NCBI GenBank assembly: GCA_030388825.1
Contig: CP128835.1
Coordinates: 4,123,339-4,187,338 of the forward strand
DNA length: 64,000 bases
Direction of reading: 5' to 3'
Origin: Rossellomorea sp. AcN35-11
GTDB taxonomy: Bacteria > Bacillota > Bacilli > Bacillales > Bacillaceae_B
A program made the position numbers and the translations under genes. How positions within the stretch are numbered: the stretch's first letter is position 1; every line of letters begins with the position of its first letter. This document shows positions 44,200-53,266 of this stretch, piece by piece. The notes below the pieces were generated by a model that saw nothing but the letters and a program-made list of their open reading frames with translations, had not been told where the DNA came from and did no database searches.

Positions 44200-44589
44200 T
44201 TACAAATCTCCTTGATCCACATTGAGTTCAATTAAATTCCCATCGGGATCGGCACAGAAAATTTGTGCAAAGCCGCTTTTGGAATAGGGTTTATCTAGAA
44301 TCTCCACTTCGTTTTCTTTTAACCATTTGAGAGTATCGTAATAATCTTCCACCCTGAGGGCAAAGTGTCCTTCCCGGCTGGATAAGCTTTTATCCTGACG
44401 GATGGTCTGGGAGGAAGGATCGACAATCAGGTGGAGCTGCTGCCCCCCTATTTCATACCAGGCACCGGGAAAATCAAAATCAGGCCGCTGTATTTCTGTT
44501 AAGCATAGTGTTTTACCGTAAAACTGTTTGGCCTTCTCCAAATCCGTAACCGTAAGACTTACATGATGCAGACTTTTATACGCAATCAC
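44200..44589 (-). CDS. VOC-family (glyoxalase-like) protein
   Basis: This 129-residue VOC-fold protein has LHHVSLTVTDLEKAKQFYG at the N-terminus and FCADPDGNLIELN at the C-terminus, with metal-type His and Glu positions present. The GTG start follows AGAAGGG. It could be a lyase, dioxygenase or antibiotic-binding protein. Confidence 0.85.
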   Translation of the reverse strand: MIAYKSLHHVSLTVTDLEKAKQFYGKTLCLTEIQRPDFDFPGAWYEIGGQQLHLIVDPSSQTIRQDKSLSSREGHFALRVEDYYDTLKWLKENEVEILDKPYSKSGFAQIFCADPDGNLIELNVDQGDL

Positions 44590-44634
44590 AACGTCCCTTC
44601 TCTCTTTTCCTTTTTCTAAAATGGAACCAGCCCT

Positions 44635-45342
44635 CTATACCGTCATCTTCCAGCTCGACATGGAGAGCCATCGCTCCTTCTCTTTATAATCAGGATTGAT
44701 CTTCCCTACAAGCCTCCAGAAGGATCGATCGTGATTAAGGTGAACCATGTGACACATTTCATGGATGACGACGTAGTCGATAACGTCCATTGGAGCCATG
44801 GCGAGCTTCCAGTTAAAAGTCAATTGCCGCCTGGCATCACATGTGCCCCAAGTTGTCTTGCTGTCAGAAATGCGTATGGACCTGGGTTTCATTTTAAAGT
44901 GCTGTTGATGGCTGGTGATGCTTTTTTCCACCAGAGTTTTACACTGCTGATAGTAATAACGTTTCAACGCCTGTTTAATCCGGTCATCATCGGGCTCTTT
45001 CACATGAATATGCAGGGTATCACCGGTAAAGGCGACATAGTCCTGCCCGGTCCCAGGGTCATGATGGACTTCGATGGGATAGCTTTTCCCTAGATATAAA
45101 AAAGGCTCACCCTGGGCATAGCTCTTTATCTGCGGACCCTCGAGACGGTCCTTTCTTTCCTGGGATTTCTCCAGAATCAGTTCCCATTTGTCCTCAAGTA
45201 ATCGAAAGACGGCCTCATCCTGTGTACCTTTCGGTGCATGGACCTCAATCTGCCCGAAGCTGTCGAGATAAATGCCGATGGACGTTCGATTCTTATATGT
45301 GATGTTGAAATGTATCGTCTCACCTGAGTACGTATGCTTCAT
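44635..45342 (-). CDS. YgjP-like (DUF45) metallopeptidase
   Basis: This 235-residue protein has the zincin motif HEMCHMVHLNHDRSFW (HExxH with a third His) in its C-terminal third and the family segment SKTTWGTCDARRQLTFNW before it. It is cytoplasmic with no signal peptide. It lies five bases after the DUF1456 gene on the same strand, so the two are probably co-transcribed. Confidence 0.87.
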   Translation of the reverse strand: MKHTYSGETIHFNITYKNRTSIGIYLDSFGQIEVHAPKGTQDEAVFRLLEDKWELILEKSQERKDRLEGPQIKSYAQGEPFLYLGKSYPIEVHHDPGTGQDYVAFTGDTLHIHVKEPDDDRIKQALKRYYYQQCKTLVEKSITSHQQHFKMKPRSIRISDSKTTWGTCDARRQLTFNWKLAMAPMDVIDYVVIHEMCHMVHLNHDRSFWRLVGKINPDYKEKERWLSMSSWKMTV

Positions 45343-45347
45343 GGCGG

Positions 45348-45854
45348 TTATCCCCTGTATCGGACGGCTAATCCTTTTAAGAAATTACGGGCATAGCGAT
45401 CTCCGCACACTTTATAATTTTTATGCCCTTCCCTTCTTAGGAGCCCGCCAAGCTCCCCTTTGGTGATGGTCACTCCAGCATCATCAAGGATCTCGATCAT
45501 GTCCTCACTTGTTAAGGAAAGAGCAATCTTCACTTTCTTAAGCAGAAGATTATTCGCATGTTCATAGGTCAATTCCTGTCGTACCGGCTGACCCGGCCCT
45601 GGATCTTTCTTCCCTCTTTTGAAGGTGATAAATCCATTTAAGAAGGATTCATACATCTCGTCATCACAAGGAATCTGATTGTCCTCCTCCTCGTTCTCTT
45701 CCCCATCGTTGTATGGCGTTTTGGTCAGGACCTTTACTACTTCTTCCTTCGACAGGTCGAAGCCGCCGAGTTTGAAGATCTCCACCATTTCCGTATTCTT
45801 GATATCCAATGCGTACCGCAGTCGAATCAATAGATCATTGTTATCTAAATTCAT
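45348..45854 (-). CDS. DUF1456 (YehS-like) protein
   Basis: This 168-residue protein has two copies of the DUF1456 repeat: NNDLLIRLRYALDIKNTEMV and, after an acidic linker, NNLLLKKVKIALSLTSEDMI. Each copy is a helical bundle of unknown function. ATG 45854 has CAGGAGG upstream. It is the first gene of a pair with the YgjP-like peptidase. Confidence 0.85.
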   Translation of the reverse strand: MNLDNNDLLIRLRYALDIKNTEMVEIFKLGGFDLSKEEVVKVLTKTPYNDGEENEEEDNQIPCDDEMYESFLNGFITFKRGKKDPGPGQPVRQELTYEHANNLLLKKVKIALSLTSEDMIEILDDAGVTITKGELGGLLRREGHKNYKVCGDRYARNFLKGLAVRYRG

Positions 45855-45965
45855 ATGTGAACCTCCTGAATGATTACGTATCATTAAATCACTAGCTTAC
45901 CATTTACACAGCGTAAAAAGAAGCTTTCCGTACATGACAACCTGTTAATCGTCAGACTCCATAAA

Positions 45966-46000
45966 GAAGGTCCGTCCCTGCAAAAGAGGGACGGACCTTC
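45966..46000. repeat. REP-like inverted pair
   Basis: GAAGGTCCGTCCCT and AGGGACGGACCTTC form a 14-bp hairpin with a 7-base loop. It lies two bases after the histidine kinase stop codon and probably ends that transcript. Confidence 0.88.
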
Positions 46001-46002
46001 AT

Positions 46003-47205
46003 TTACCCTTGATAAAGTGGAAAACGCAGTGTCACGGTGGTACCGTTTCCGGGTTCACTGTCAAAGTGAATGGTTCCGTTGTATTTCTCCACGATGTTGA
46101 AGCAGATCATGAGACCGAGTCCGGTCCCCCTGCTCTTTAATGAGTAAAATGGAGTGCCAAGGTTCTTTACCTCTTCCCCCGTCATCCCCTGCCCCCTGTC
46201 GATGATCTGGATGACGACATCACGTTTCTGCCTTTCTGTCATGACTGAAACAGTGCCGCTGGGAGGAGAGGCTTCGATGGCATTTTTGATGAGATTGATG
46301 AAAAGCTGCTTCATTTCTATGGAATTGGCCGCAACGTGACAGCCTTCGATCACATGAAGGTCGATAGAGTTATCATTCAATAGTCCGTACATGTTGAGGA
46401 TCTCCGTTACATCCTGCAATACCCTTTCAATGTCGATGCGATCCACTTCTTCCCCACCATCAGGCTTTGAAATCGAGAGAAACTGGGAAATAACATGCTC
46501 CGCTGTATCAAGCTCGTTCATCATCAGGGAGAAGTTCTCCTTTTGGCTTTGACTGAATGAGGGATCCTTCACATAAAATTGAAGAAAGCCGTTCACCACG
46601 GTCAACGGATTCCGGATCTCGTGAGCGACAGCCGCCGCCAGCTGCCCTGTCGTCCTCATCCGCTCTGCCTGTTGAACCTGCCTGTAGTACATTCGCTGCT
46701 TCTGAATCCGCAGATTCGTTAAATGAAAGATAAAGTACAGGATGATCTGACTTGCCAGGAAGTTCACCACATTCCCCGCTATGTCTTTATAGATATAAGG
46801 ATAATGCACACCTTCATCTACAAATCCGATATACCCAAACGTCCCTGTTATGAAGACAACATTGATCACAAGTGAAAAATAAAAAAGACCCTTATCAAAA
46901 AAGAGTATGGAAAAGGCCGGGATGAAACAAAGAAGGACAAACCCCGACCACGTATCCGGATACAGATAAAACAGGGTATAAAAGTAACCTGTGGATGATA
47001 GCACGATCATGTATTTTAACCAGGCATTTTCATACCACGGATACATCAGCAGGCAGAATGAGATGACAAACACCATCACTCCATGCATCCCAAACCCTAA
47101 ATTAACAGGGTTATCAATCAACCATCCCATCACCATCAGGATGATGATGACCGAGACGATGGTATAGTAATATTTTTTATGTAACCGACCTTGAAATTCT
47201 TTCAT
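46003..47205 (-). CDS. Membrane sensor histidine kinase (orphan, KinB-like)
   Basis: This 400-residue kinase has six hydrophobic helices (about residues 10-170), a HisKA dimerisation box AAAVAHEIRNPLTVVNGF with the phosphorylated His, and an HATPase_c domain with NLIKNAIEASP, DRGQGMT and GTGLGL. No response regulator gene adjoins it. Orphan kinases of this layout in Bacillus often feed the sporulation phosphorelay, which is inference here. A REP hairpin acts as its terminator. Confidence 0.87.
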   Translation of the reverse strand: MKEFQGRLHKKYYYTIVSVIIILMVMGWLIDNPVNLGFGMHGVMVFVISFCLLMYPWYENAWLKYMIVLSSTGYFYTLFYLYPDTWSGFVLLCFIPAFSILFFDKGLFYFSLVINVVFITGTFGYIGFVDEGVHYPYIYKDIAGNVVNFLASQIILYFIFHLTNLRIQKQRMYYRQVQQAERMRTTGQLAAAVAHEIRNPLTVVNGFLQFYVKDPSFSQSQKENFSLMMNELDTAEHVISQFLSISKPDGGEEVDRIDIERVLQDVTEILNMYGLLNDNSIDLHVIEGCHVAANSIEMKQLFINLIKNAIEASPPSGTVSVMTERQKRDVVIQIIDRGQGMTGEEVKNLGTPFYSLKSRGTGLGLMICFNIVEKYNGTIHFDSEPGNGTTVTLRFPLYQG

Positions 47206-47492
47206 TAAGATGCTCCTACTAGTAATCTACATTTCTACCGTACAATGACAGATATTGTAACTATCTAACAAAAGCATTGGAAAGTCAATCATTGAATGAA
47301 TTCGTCCATTCTGTTCTTCATCTGTGTCTTTATGTGGAATAATTCATTATTGTTTTTGTCATTTCCGGGGAAATAGTTACAAAACTTGTCGATTTTTCAG
47401 CGGGTAGGGACTTTGTCGGACGGTGCCCCGCTACCATCGGAATGAGAAACACACGTCCAACATATGTCATTGAAAGAAACAGTCACCGTTAT

Positions 47493-48122
47493 TCATGATT
47501 CAATGGGTACGATCTTCATCAATTCATCAAACGAATCAATCGCATGCTCATATTCGTCCACTTCGCCAAACCCATATCGGGCGTAGACAAACGGAACACC
47601 GGCCTCTTCGGCTGCCTTTTGATCTCCCTTTGTATCCCCCACATATACAGGAGATGTCAGATTGTTCCGTTCCATAACCAGTTTAATATTTTCACCCTTT
47701 GAGAGGCCCGTTCTGCCTGGATTTTCATAGTCCAGAAAATGCTTATCCAGTCCGTGGAACTCATAAAAAGCCTCGATATATCCGTGCTGACAATTGCTGA
47801 CGATGAATAATTTATACCTCTTTGACAATTTCTCAAGGACCGCTTCCACATGATCATATACATGGCCGCCATTCTTACTTAAGTGGGGGATCTCATGCTT
47901 CGATAAATTCTCCAGCAGCTGTCCCGTTTCCTCTTCGTCTAGTTCAGGGAACAGCTTCTCTCCAATTTCCTTCATCTGAAGTCCCATAGTCCCTTCAAGA
48001 TGCTTACGCGTTACCTTACCTTTTACTTTATCATGATCATCGGTCACCTTGCTCCATGCTTCAAGCACAGAATCGATCGGATCCCAGAGTGTACCGTCCA
48101 GGTCGAATATGATGCTGTCCAT
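47493..48122 (-). CDS. HAD-superfamily phosphatase (Gph-like)
   Basis: This 209-residue hydrolase starts with the catalytic Asp motif IIFDLDGTLWD. Motif II lies in FIVSNCQHG and motif IV in YVGDTKGDQKAA. The helical cap of phosphoglycolate-phosphatase type lies at about residues 16-85. The substrate is unknown. Confidence 0.87.
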   Translation of the reverse strand: MDSIIFDLDGTLWDPIDSVLEAWSKVTDDHDKVKGKVTRKHLEGTMGLQMKEIGEKLFPELDEEETGQLLENLSKHEIPHLSKNGGHVYDHVEAVLEKLSKRYKLFIVSNCQHGYIEAFYEFHGLDKHFLDYENPGRTGLSKGENIKLVMERNNLTSPVYVGDTKGDQKAAEEAGVPFVYARYGFGEVDEYEHAIDSFDELMKIVPIES

Positions 48123-48199
48123 ACTTCATTCCTCCATTACGTTTAGTGTTCTTCAATAAGAGAATTTGATCAAGTAGCTAGCAGTGATGATAAAAAGTT

Positions 48200-48460
48200 T
48201 CAGCCCCAATAAGAAACAGCTGCCCATATTAAAGCCCCTATTGCAACAACTGCCAATAGTAAATCGATCATCGCAGTCTTCTTGCTTCCATTCTTTAGAT
48301 TCATCACCATGTCATACATCCCCTTGCCTATCCAAAACACCATCAAAGACATCCAGCCTATGGAGTCATTTTTAGGTTGGTCATCAAACAACAGAATCCA
48401 TGCCCCTATAATAAATGAAAACAGAAAGACATTTAGTGAAATGTTCAGAGGTTTATTCAA
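48200..48460 (-). CDS. Small membrane protein, probably five codons longer
   Basis: This 86-residue protein has three hydrophobic segments. The TTG at 48460 has no ribosome-binding site nearby. GGAGGG instead lies six bases before an in-frame ATA at 48475, which would add IDFYK. The true start may be that ATA or an ATG changed by sequence error. No family recognised. Confidence 0.6.
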   Translation of the reverse strand: MNKPLNISLNVFLFSFIIGAWILLFDDQPKNDSIGWMSLMVFWIGKGMYDMVMNLKNGSKKTAMIDLLLAVVAIGALIWAAVSYWG

Positions 48461-48514
48461 TTTATAAAAATCTATTTGTCTCCCTCCAATAGCAGCAATT
48501 TACTCTTTATTTTC

Positions 48515-49831
48515 CTATAATGATGAGTGACGTATCTCCTTCCTGCCTCGATTTATATACTCAGCCATAATCGATTCTGGGACCAGACTCCCCCCCGTCG
48601 CCCAGACCAGGTGGGTCGCCTTTTCGTTTTTAATAGAAAGGGATTCCACATGTTTCCGTACATCGGGAAAAAGTGGGCCGATCATCCCTGCCAATGCAGA
48701 AGGCTCAAGTGAAATGGCTTCTGAATCGTAAAGAAGGGCAAGCATCTTGAATAGATTGTCATCTCCTACCGTATAAACACCGTTGACCAGTCCCTCGATC
48801 ATCCTTCCTGCCAATGCGGAAGGTCTGCCAACCGCCAACCCGTCCGCTTCCGTCCTGTTACTTAATCCTATATCCTTTACAGAAATCGCTTCATGTAAAC
48901 CGGTGGCAAGCCCGAGAAGCATACAAGGGGACTCGACGGGTTCGGCCAGGTAACAATGGACAGAATTTCCGAAGACATGTTTCAGCCCATACGTCACTCC
49001 TCCTGGTCCACCCCCTACACCGCATGGCAAATAGACAATCAGAGGATGTTCACGGTCAACCTTGACTCCTTCTGCCTCGAGCTGCTTCTTCAACCTGAGT
49101 GCCGCAACTGCATATCCCATGAACAAATCCTTCGAGTTTTCATCATCAATGAAATAACCGTTCGGATCTTCCATGGACTGCTTCCTTCCTTCTTCCACCG
49201 CATGGGAGAAGTCGTTCTCATGCTCGACGACCGATACACCTTTTTTCCGGAGAAGGTCCTTTTTCCACTCCTTCGCATCACGGGACATATGGACGGTCAC
49301 CTTGAAACCAAGCGCCGCGCCGACTGTTCCAATGCTCAATGCCAAATTACCTGTCGATCCGACGGAAATGGAGTAGTCGGAAAAGAACGTCTTGAAGGAA
49401 TCTTGTGCCAGTATCGAATAGTCATCTGTCAATCGGATACGGTCTTCCTGAAGTAACAGGGTTTCTGCGTGCTTCAGGACCTCATAGATCCCTCCCCTGG
49501 CTTTAATGGAGCCGGCAATCGGGAGCTGGTTATCACATTTCATCATAAGTTTCCCGTCGATCTTTCTCCCATAGTGAGCTTGTAGTTCCTCCTTCATCCC
49601 CAGCAGATGTCGGACAGGGGATTCAATGATACCATCCGTCTCCATTGTTTCTGTGAAAACCTGTTTGAAGTAGGAAGCAAATCGTTGAAGCCGCTTTTCC
49701 GCTTCCTCCATATCCTCTCCTGGAACACTGCAGACGTTCTTCCGTAACGGATTCTGCCAGAAGGTTTCTTTCCTTTCTTGTAAATCCGCCAATAAAGCAG
49801 GATTTAATCCCGTATTATCTTCCTTACTCAT
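48515..49831 (-). CDS. dsdA: D-serine dehydratase
   Basis: This 438-residue PLP enzyme deaminates D-serine to pyruvate and ammonia, removing a toxic D-amino acid. The PLP lysine is in LPIAGSIKARGGIYE (about residue 110). SVGSTGNLALS and the phosphate-binding PCGVGGGPGG also match DsdA. ATG 49831 has GGGGG seven bases upstream. A seven-C run at 48590-48596 (G on the coding strand) is in frame here. It is a single gene. Confidence 0.92.
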   Translation of the reverse strand: MSKEDNTGLNPALLADLQERKETFWQNPLRKNVCSVPGEDMEEAEKRLQRFASYFKQVFTETMETDGIIESPVRHLLGMKEELQAHYGRKIDGKLMMKCDNQLPIAGSIKARGGIYEVLKHAETLLLQEDRIRLTDDYSILAQDSFKTFFSDYSISVGSTGNLALSIGTVGAALGFKVTVHMSRDAKEWKKDLLRKKGVSVVEHENDFSHAVEEGRKQSMEDPNGYFIDDENSKDLFMGYAVAALRLKKQLEAEGVKVDREHPLIVYLPCGVGGGPGGVTYGLKHVFGNSVHCYLAEPVESPCMLLGLATGLHEAISVKDIGLSNRTEADGLAVGRPSALAGRMIEGLVNGVYTVGDDNLFKMLALLYDSEAISLEPSALAGMIGPLFPDVRKHVESLSIKNEKATHLVWATGGSLVPESIMAEYINRGRKEIRHSSL

Positions 49832-49972
49832 TGTATATCCCCCTTCCAATGCTCCTCAAAAAAGGATAGAGATGTGTCTCTCCTGAGTCATCTTTTAACC
49901 TCTCCCTTTTTCATCACCTTTTTAACAATTATTTCAAATCTTGACTCTGAACTCAATTCATTTTTGCCCATC

Positions 49973-50002
49973 AAAAAAGGTCTGACCTTTTTGAGGCCAG
50001 AC
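49973..50002 (-). terminator. Terminator of the first CBO0543 gene
   Basis: A 9-bp stem GTCTGACCT/AGGCCAGAC with a G-T pair is followed by TTTTTT on the minus strand, about 12 bp after the stop codon. Confidence 0.75.
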
Positions 50003-50013
50003 TTCATAGTGCA

Positions 50014-50559
50014 TCACAACGTATCATACTTTTCACTAAAGGCTATATGACTCGCCAGAAAATAGATGATGAAATAGATGGGAAGGGAATAAATCATTTT
50101 CCAATTCAGAAGATCGTAAATTCCGATCCAATAGATGAGGGGTTCCCCGACGAATGTTGTCAATACAGCAAAGATGAGTCCCTTAAGGAATGGAGAGAAC
50201 CCGGGTTTCAATTGAATCAACCCCATGATAACGACAGGCATTAAGGATAAATCATACGGGACATAAGCAGGGATGAACGGTAGGACATCATAGCGGTATG
50301 CCCACAATCCCATTTGGACGCCGATGGTATCAAGGCTGACAGAAACGACGCCTACGAAAAATCCAGCGCTCAACAGACGGTACCGGCTCTCCTTCTTATG
50401 CAAAATCAACCAAAGGAGCCAGGTGATGAATGTGATGGTGACACCAAACCACCATTGCCAGGTGAAGACAATCTCTTCTTTCCATAAGGTCATGTATGCA
50501 TCACTTACTTGTATGGTCTGCTTGGATATTTCGTCTATTTTCTTCACTGTACTCAACAT
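50014..50559 (-). CDS. CBO0543-family membrane protein (paralogue 1)
   Basis: This 181-residue protein with five or six transmembrane helices matches the CBO0543 family pattern of Trp/Tyr-rich helices and polar turns (DTIGVQMGLWAYRYDVLP). Its function is unknown. It lies 21 bp after a second paralogue on the same strand; a third lies 0.4 kb further on, divergent. Confidence 0.72.
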   Translation of the reverse strand: MLSTVKKIDEISKQTIQVSDAYMTLWKEEIVFTWQWWFGVTITFITWLLWLILHKKESRYRLLSAGFFVGVVSVSLDTIGVQMGLWAYRYDVLPFIPAYVPYDLSLMPVVIMGLIQLKPGFSPFLKGLIFAVLTTFVGEPLIYWIGIYDLLNWKMIYSLPIYFIIYFLASHIAFSEKYDTL

Positions 50560-50580
50560 TCACACCGCCTTTCTACCTGC

Positions 50581-51063
50581 TTATTGACCTCTCCTTTCCA
50601 AATAGGTGACATAACGGTAAAGCCCCAGCAAAATCAGCAGTAGTAAGACATCTTCTACAATTGAATATTGAAGCTTCCACCATCCGTAATGGAAATAACC
50701 GAACGGCTCCGGGAGAGAAGCCACCATTTCATACCCGATAATAAGGGCCAGCCATACCGTAATATAGAGGATTTGTTTTCCTTTTCCTTTTTTAAAAGGG
50801 AAAAAATTTAGAAACAACACATTGACCGGTGGAATCAGGACTGTGTGGGTAAGGATGTCTGTCCAGCCGATCTCCGGGGTAAAATACCAATAGCCTCTAT
50901 ATTTCAACTCCACATAATGATCATGCAGAAGCTGAAGGGCAATCGTAAATAACCAGATATGGGTCATCTGATTTAAGGTGAGTCTTTTCTTGACTGCCAG
51001 GGCTATTCCATTAAATAAGATAATAGCAAGTAAGAGTCCAATCATGAAATCACTTATCCTCAT
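50581..51063 (-). CDS. CBO0543-family membrane protein (paralogue 2)
   Basis: This 160-residue polytopic protein has YWYFTPEIGWTDILTH and SLPEPFGYFHYGWWKL in the turns, similar to paralogue 1 in hydropathy. The start is uncertain (ATG 51063, or ATG 51045 after GAGG). It is probably co-transcribed with paralogue 1. Confidence 0.7.
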   Translation of the reverse strand: MRISDFMIGLLLAIILFNGIALAVKKRLTLNQMTHIWLFTIALQLLHDHYVELKYRGYWYFTPEIGWTDILTHTVLIPPVNVLFLNFFPFKKGKGKQILYITVWLALIIGYEMVASLPEPFGYFHYGWWKLQYSIVEDVLLLLILLGLYRYVTYLERRGQ

Positions 51064-51217
51064 TAGCTCGGCGATCCTGCAGAGCTTACCATAGTTTTGA
51101 TGGAACTAAAGGTGGACCAAGGCATCATTCATCCAGACGGAGCCTGCTACCCAATAGTCGCGCTGGAACTTGCCATTATTATGCCAATTCTCCTGAAAAC
51201 TATTCATTAACTTCATT

Positions 51218-51230
51218 GAGGGACGGACCT
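51218..51230 (-). repeat. REP-like element, single copy
   Basis: GAGGGACGGACCT, an exact core without a visible partner. Confidence 0.8.
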
Positions 51231-51353
51231 TTCATTCCATCAATAGAGGGTCTTCCCTGTGACCCTTATTTGTTTTGTATGAATCGATTCCCAATAGGGG
51301 ACATTTACGATAGGGAGCGTGTACTTGTGCTGAAGGTTTTTGCTATGCAGCAG

Positions 51354-51367
51354 GAGGGACGGACCTC
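51354..51367 (-). repeat. REP-like element with decayed partner
   Basis: GAGGGACGGACCTC is exact. GG-A-TCCCTC sequences 20 bp further can pair partly, which suggests an eroded hairpin. Confidence 0.75.
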
Positions 51368-51481
51368 TGCATGTTAAGTAAACCATCCCTCTTCTGCATG
51401 TATGCGTCTATACGTAAATGGTGTGATTCAGATTGATTAGAACATACTATTCCAAAACATTCATCCACGAGGAGAACATCT

Positions 51482-51997
51482 ATGATTTCATTTATCGTGA
51501 CCATCCTATTTATTCTATCCGCATGGCACTGGGGAGATTGGAAGAACTGGAAACAGTATTATCCCACCATGCTTTATATGATCATCAACGCGGTTCTGTT
51601 CAATGTCCTTACGTATGAATATCCTACCTGGGAATGGAGGGATCACAGCGGAGTTTTTCCAAACCACACCCTCTTGGACCTTTGGATCATCTACACACAA
51701 TTTCCTGCTGTCGTGCTCCTCTATTTAAGTCATTACCCTAAATCCTTTAAACGAAAAGTTCTCCGATGGTTGATATGGGTCGGTATCTTTACCGGATTGG
51801 AAGTGTCTGTCGGCATTGTGAAATACATCGTGTATGACAACTCGTGGAACATCTGGTGGTCGATTATTTTCAACATGATTACGTTCGTAATGATTCCCTT
51901 GCATTATAGGAGACCATTACTCACCTGGTTGTTTTCGTTGATCGTGATCGCTTGTTTATGTATGATATTTGAATTGCCATTGACGAAGATGAGGTAG
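51482..51997 (+). CDS. CBO0543-family membrane protein (paralogue 3)
   Basis: This 171-residue polytopic protein has an N-terminal helix, then AWHWGDWKNWKQYYPTMLY and HYPKSFKRKVLRWLIWVG between helices. GAGGAG lies eight bases before the ATG. Its layout matches the two CBO0543-type genes on the other strand. Function unknown. Confidence 0.72.
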   Translation: MISFIVTILFILSAWHWGDWKNWKQYYPTMLYMIINAVLFNVLTYEYPTWEWRDHSGVFPNHTLLDLWIIYTQFPAVVLLYLSHYPKSFKRKVLRWLIWVGIFTGLEVSVGIVKYIVYDNSWNIWWSIIFNMITFVMIPLHYRRPLLTWLFSLIVIACLCMIFELPLTKMR

Positions 51998-52016
51998 CCG
52001 GCTCAGTGTTCCTCCT

Positions 52017-52048
52017 AAAAAAATAGCTTATCCTTTTCAGAATAAGCT
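52017..52048 (-). terminator. Terminator of the ferritin-like/cupin gene
   Basis: AGCTTAT pairs with ATAAGCT around a 10-base loop and is followed by ATTTTTTT on the minus strand. Confidence 0.65.
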
Positions 52049-52147
52049 CCAGCTTTGACGATAACCACAAAACTACCCATCTCATACAGCTGATTGACGC
52101 CGGCGGGGCCGACTAAAAGAATGTGAGAAACAGGAACCCATTACACC

Positions 52148-53053
52148 TCAGTATCCTTGACCTGCTTCAGCAGCCTCTGCATCAGCCTTTGTCACATGGA
52201 CGGTCCCTGGTGGATGCTGGGGCGGGGCATAAATCGAGTATAACTTGACGGGAGTATTCCCGGTGTTGATCAGATTGTGCCATGTACCCGCCGGGATCAC
52301 GACGGCATCATCATCTTTCACTTCCCTCTGAAAGGTTAAGTTATCCGGCCGGTCCCCCATCATGACGATTCCCTGCCCCTGTTCAAGGCGAAGGAATTGA
52401 TCAAGATCGGGATGGATTTCAAGGCCGATATCTTCCCCGGGTTGAATACTCATCAGGGTTACCTGCAGATGCTTCCCCGTCCAAATAGCCGTCCGGAATG
52501 TATCGTTTTCAACCGTAGCCTCTTCAATATCCACCACATATGGTGCAGGGCCGTAATCCATTGACGTCACCCGGTTGTCAGCATCGATACCCAGCATACT
52601 CAATCGACGGGCATGCTCCCATTCATTCCTGCATGTATTCACGAATACCTCATACAGCTGCGGGTTTCCTGCCTGCAAGCTGCCAAGGCGGAACTGTTCA
52701 TACCCATTCAACGCTGTATCATACCCTATGCTGAGTCCCTCACGGTAAGAGGAGAAAGGAACACCCTCATACCTGTAAACCGGCTGCGTCCCCGTAAGGG
52801 AAGTATACAGGTTCGAAAGCTCCCACCAATTCTTCTTCTCCTCTTCCATCATAGTGATCAGGTCCTGCTGATGTCCCTGATCAGGCGCAATGCTGGCTAA
52901 TCGATAATACAAATCAGCCGTCGAGGACTTACCCTTGATTCCATTCAGGAGGATATCCACAAGTGGATCACTGCCCACATTGCTCATTGCCATGGCTTCT
53001 CGATACCCTGGTTGAACAGGGCCGTTCATTGGAATATCGTACATGCTTTTCAT
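52148..53053 (-). CDS. Ferritin-like/cupin fusion protein
   Basis: This 301-residue protein has two parts. The N-terminal half (about 25-165) is a helical bundle with Glu-rich helices, such as DLITMMEEEKKNWWEL and NTCRNEWEHARRLSML, like rubrerythrin/ferritin-type proteins. The C-terminal part (about 195-280) is a cupin with IGLEIHPDLDQFLRLEQGQG and VVIPAGTWHNLINTG, giving the HxH-type, Glu and His ligands. The combination suggests two metal sites. ATG 53053 follows AAAGG; a GTG at 53062 is possible. The function is unknown. Confidence 0.7.
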   Translation of the reverse strand: MKSMYDIPMNGPVQPGYREAMAMSNVGSDPLVDILLNGIKGKSSTADLYYRLASIAPDQGHQQDLITMMEEEKKNWWELSNLYTSLTGTQPVYRYEGVPFSSYREGLSIGYDTALNGYEQFRLGSLQAGNPQLYEVFVNTCRNEWEHARRLSMLGIDADNRVTSMDYGPAPYVVDIEEATVENDTFRTAIWTGKHLQVTLMSIQPGEDIGLEIHPDLDQFLRLEQGQGIVMMGDRPDNLTFQREVKDDDAVVIPAGTWHNLINTGNTPVKLYSIYAPPQHPPGTVHVTKADAEAAEAGQGY

Positions 53054-53126
53054 TCCCTTCACCTTTTTACCACGATAGTGTATGCAGGAATGTGGCGGAT
53101 GTGCTTGTGCCTAATTCTTCGAGAAG

Positions 53127-53167
53127 AGGGACGGACCTCACTTTTTTAGAAAGTGAGGTCCGTCCCT
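53127..53167. repeat. REP-like inverted pair
   Basis: AGGGACGGACCTCACTTT and its complement form an 18-bp stem with a 5-base loop, between the start of the ferritin-like gene and the end of the GNAT gene. Confidence 0.88.
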
Positions 53168-53194
53168 TATAAACCTGTAATGCAATGGATTTTC

Positions 53195-53208
53195 GAGGTC
53201 CGTCCCTC
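53195..53208 (+). repeat. REP-like element, single copy
   Basis: GAGGTCCGTCCCTC, an exact core, 28 bp after the preceding hairpin; together with 53283-53296 these form a small cluster. Confidence 0.82.
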
Positions 53209-53266
53209 CAATTTATAAACGTACTGTTTTCTTAGAATCCGTCACCTTGTAAAAGAAGCAAGACCG

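Larger units (their letters stand above)
51064..51481. other. Intergenic region between divergent CBO0543 genes
   Basis: About 420 bp without an ORF. It holds two same-orientation REP-like copies (51218-51230 and 51354-51367). The second has a decayed inverted partner (CCATCCCTC near 51388). No clear promoter was identified. Confidence 0.5.

Noticed and set aside
47386..47393. TTGTCGAT resembling a Spo0A box upstream of the histidine kinase
   Set aside because: Seven of eight matches in AT-rich DNA occur often by chance and no second box or promoter context supports it.
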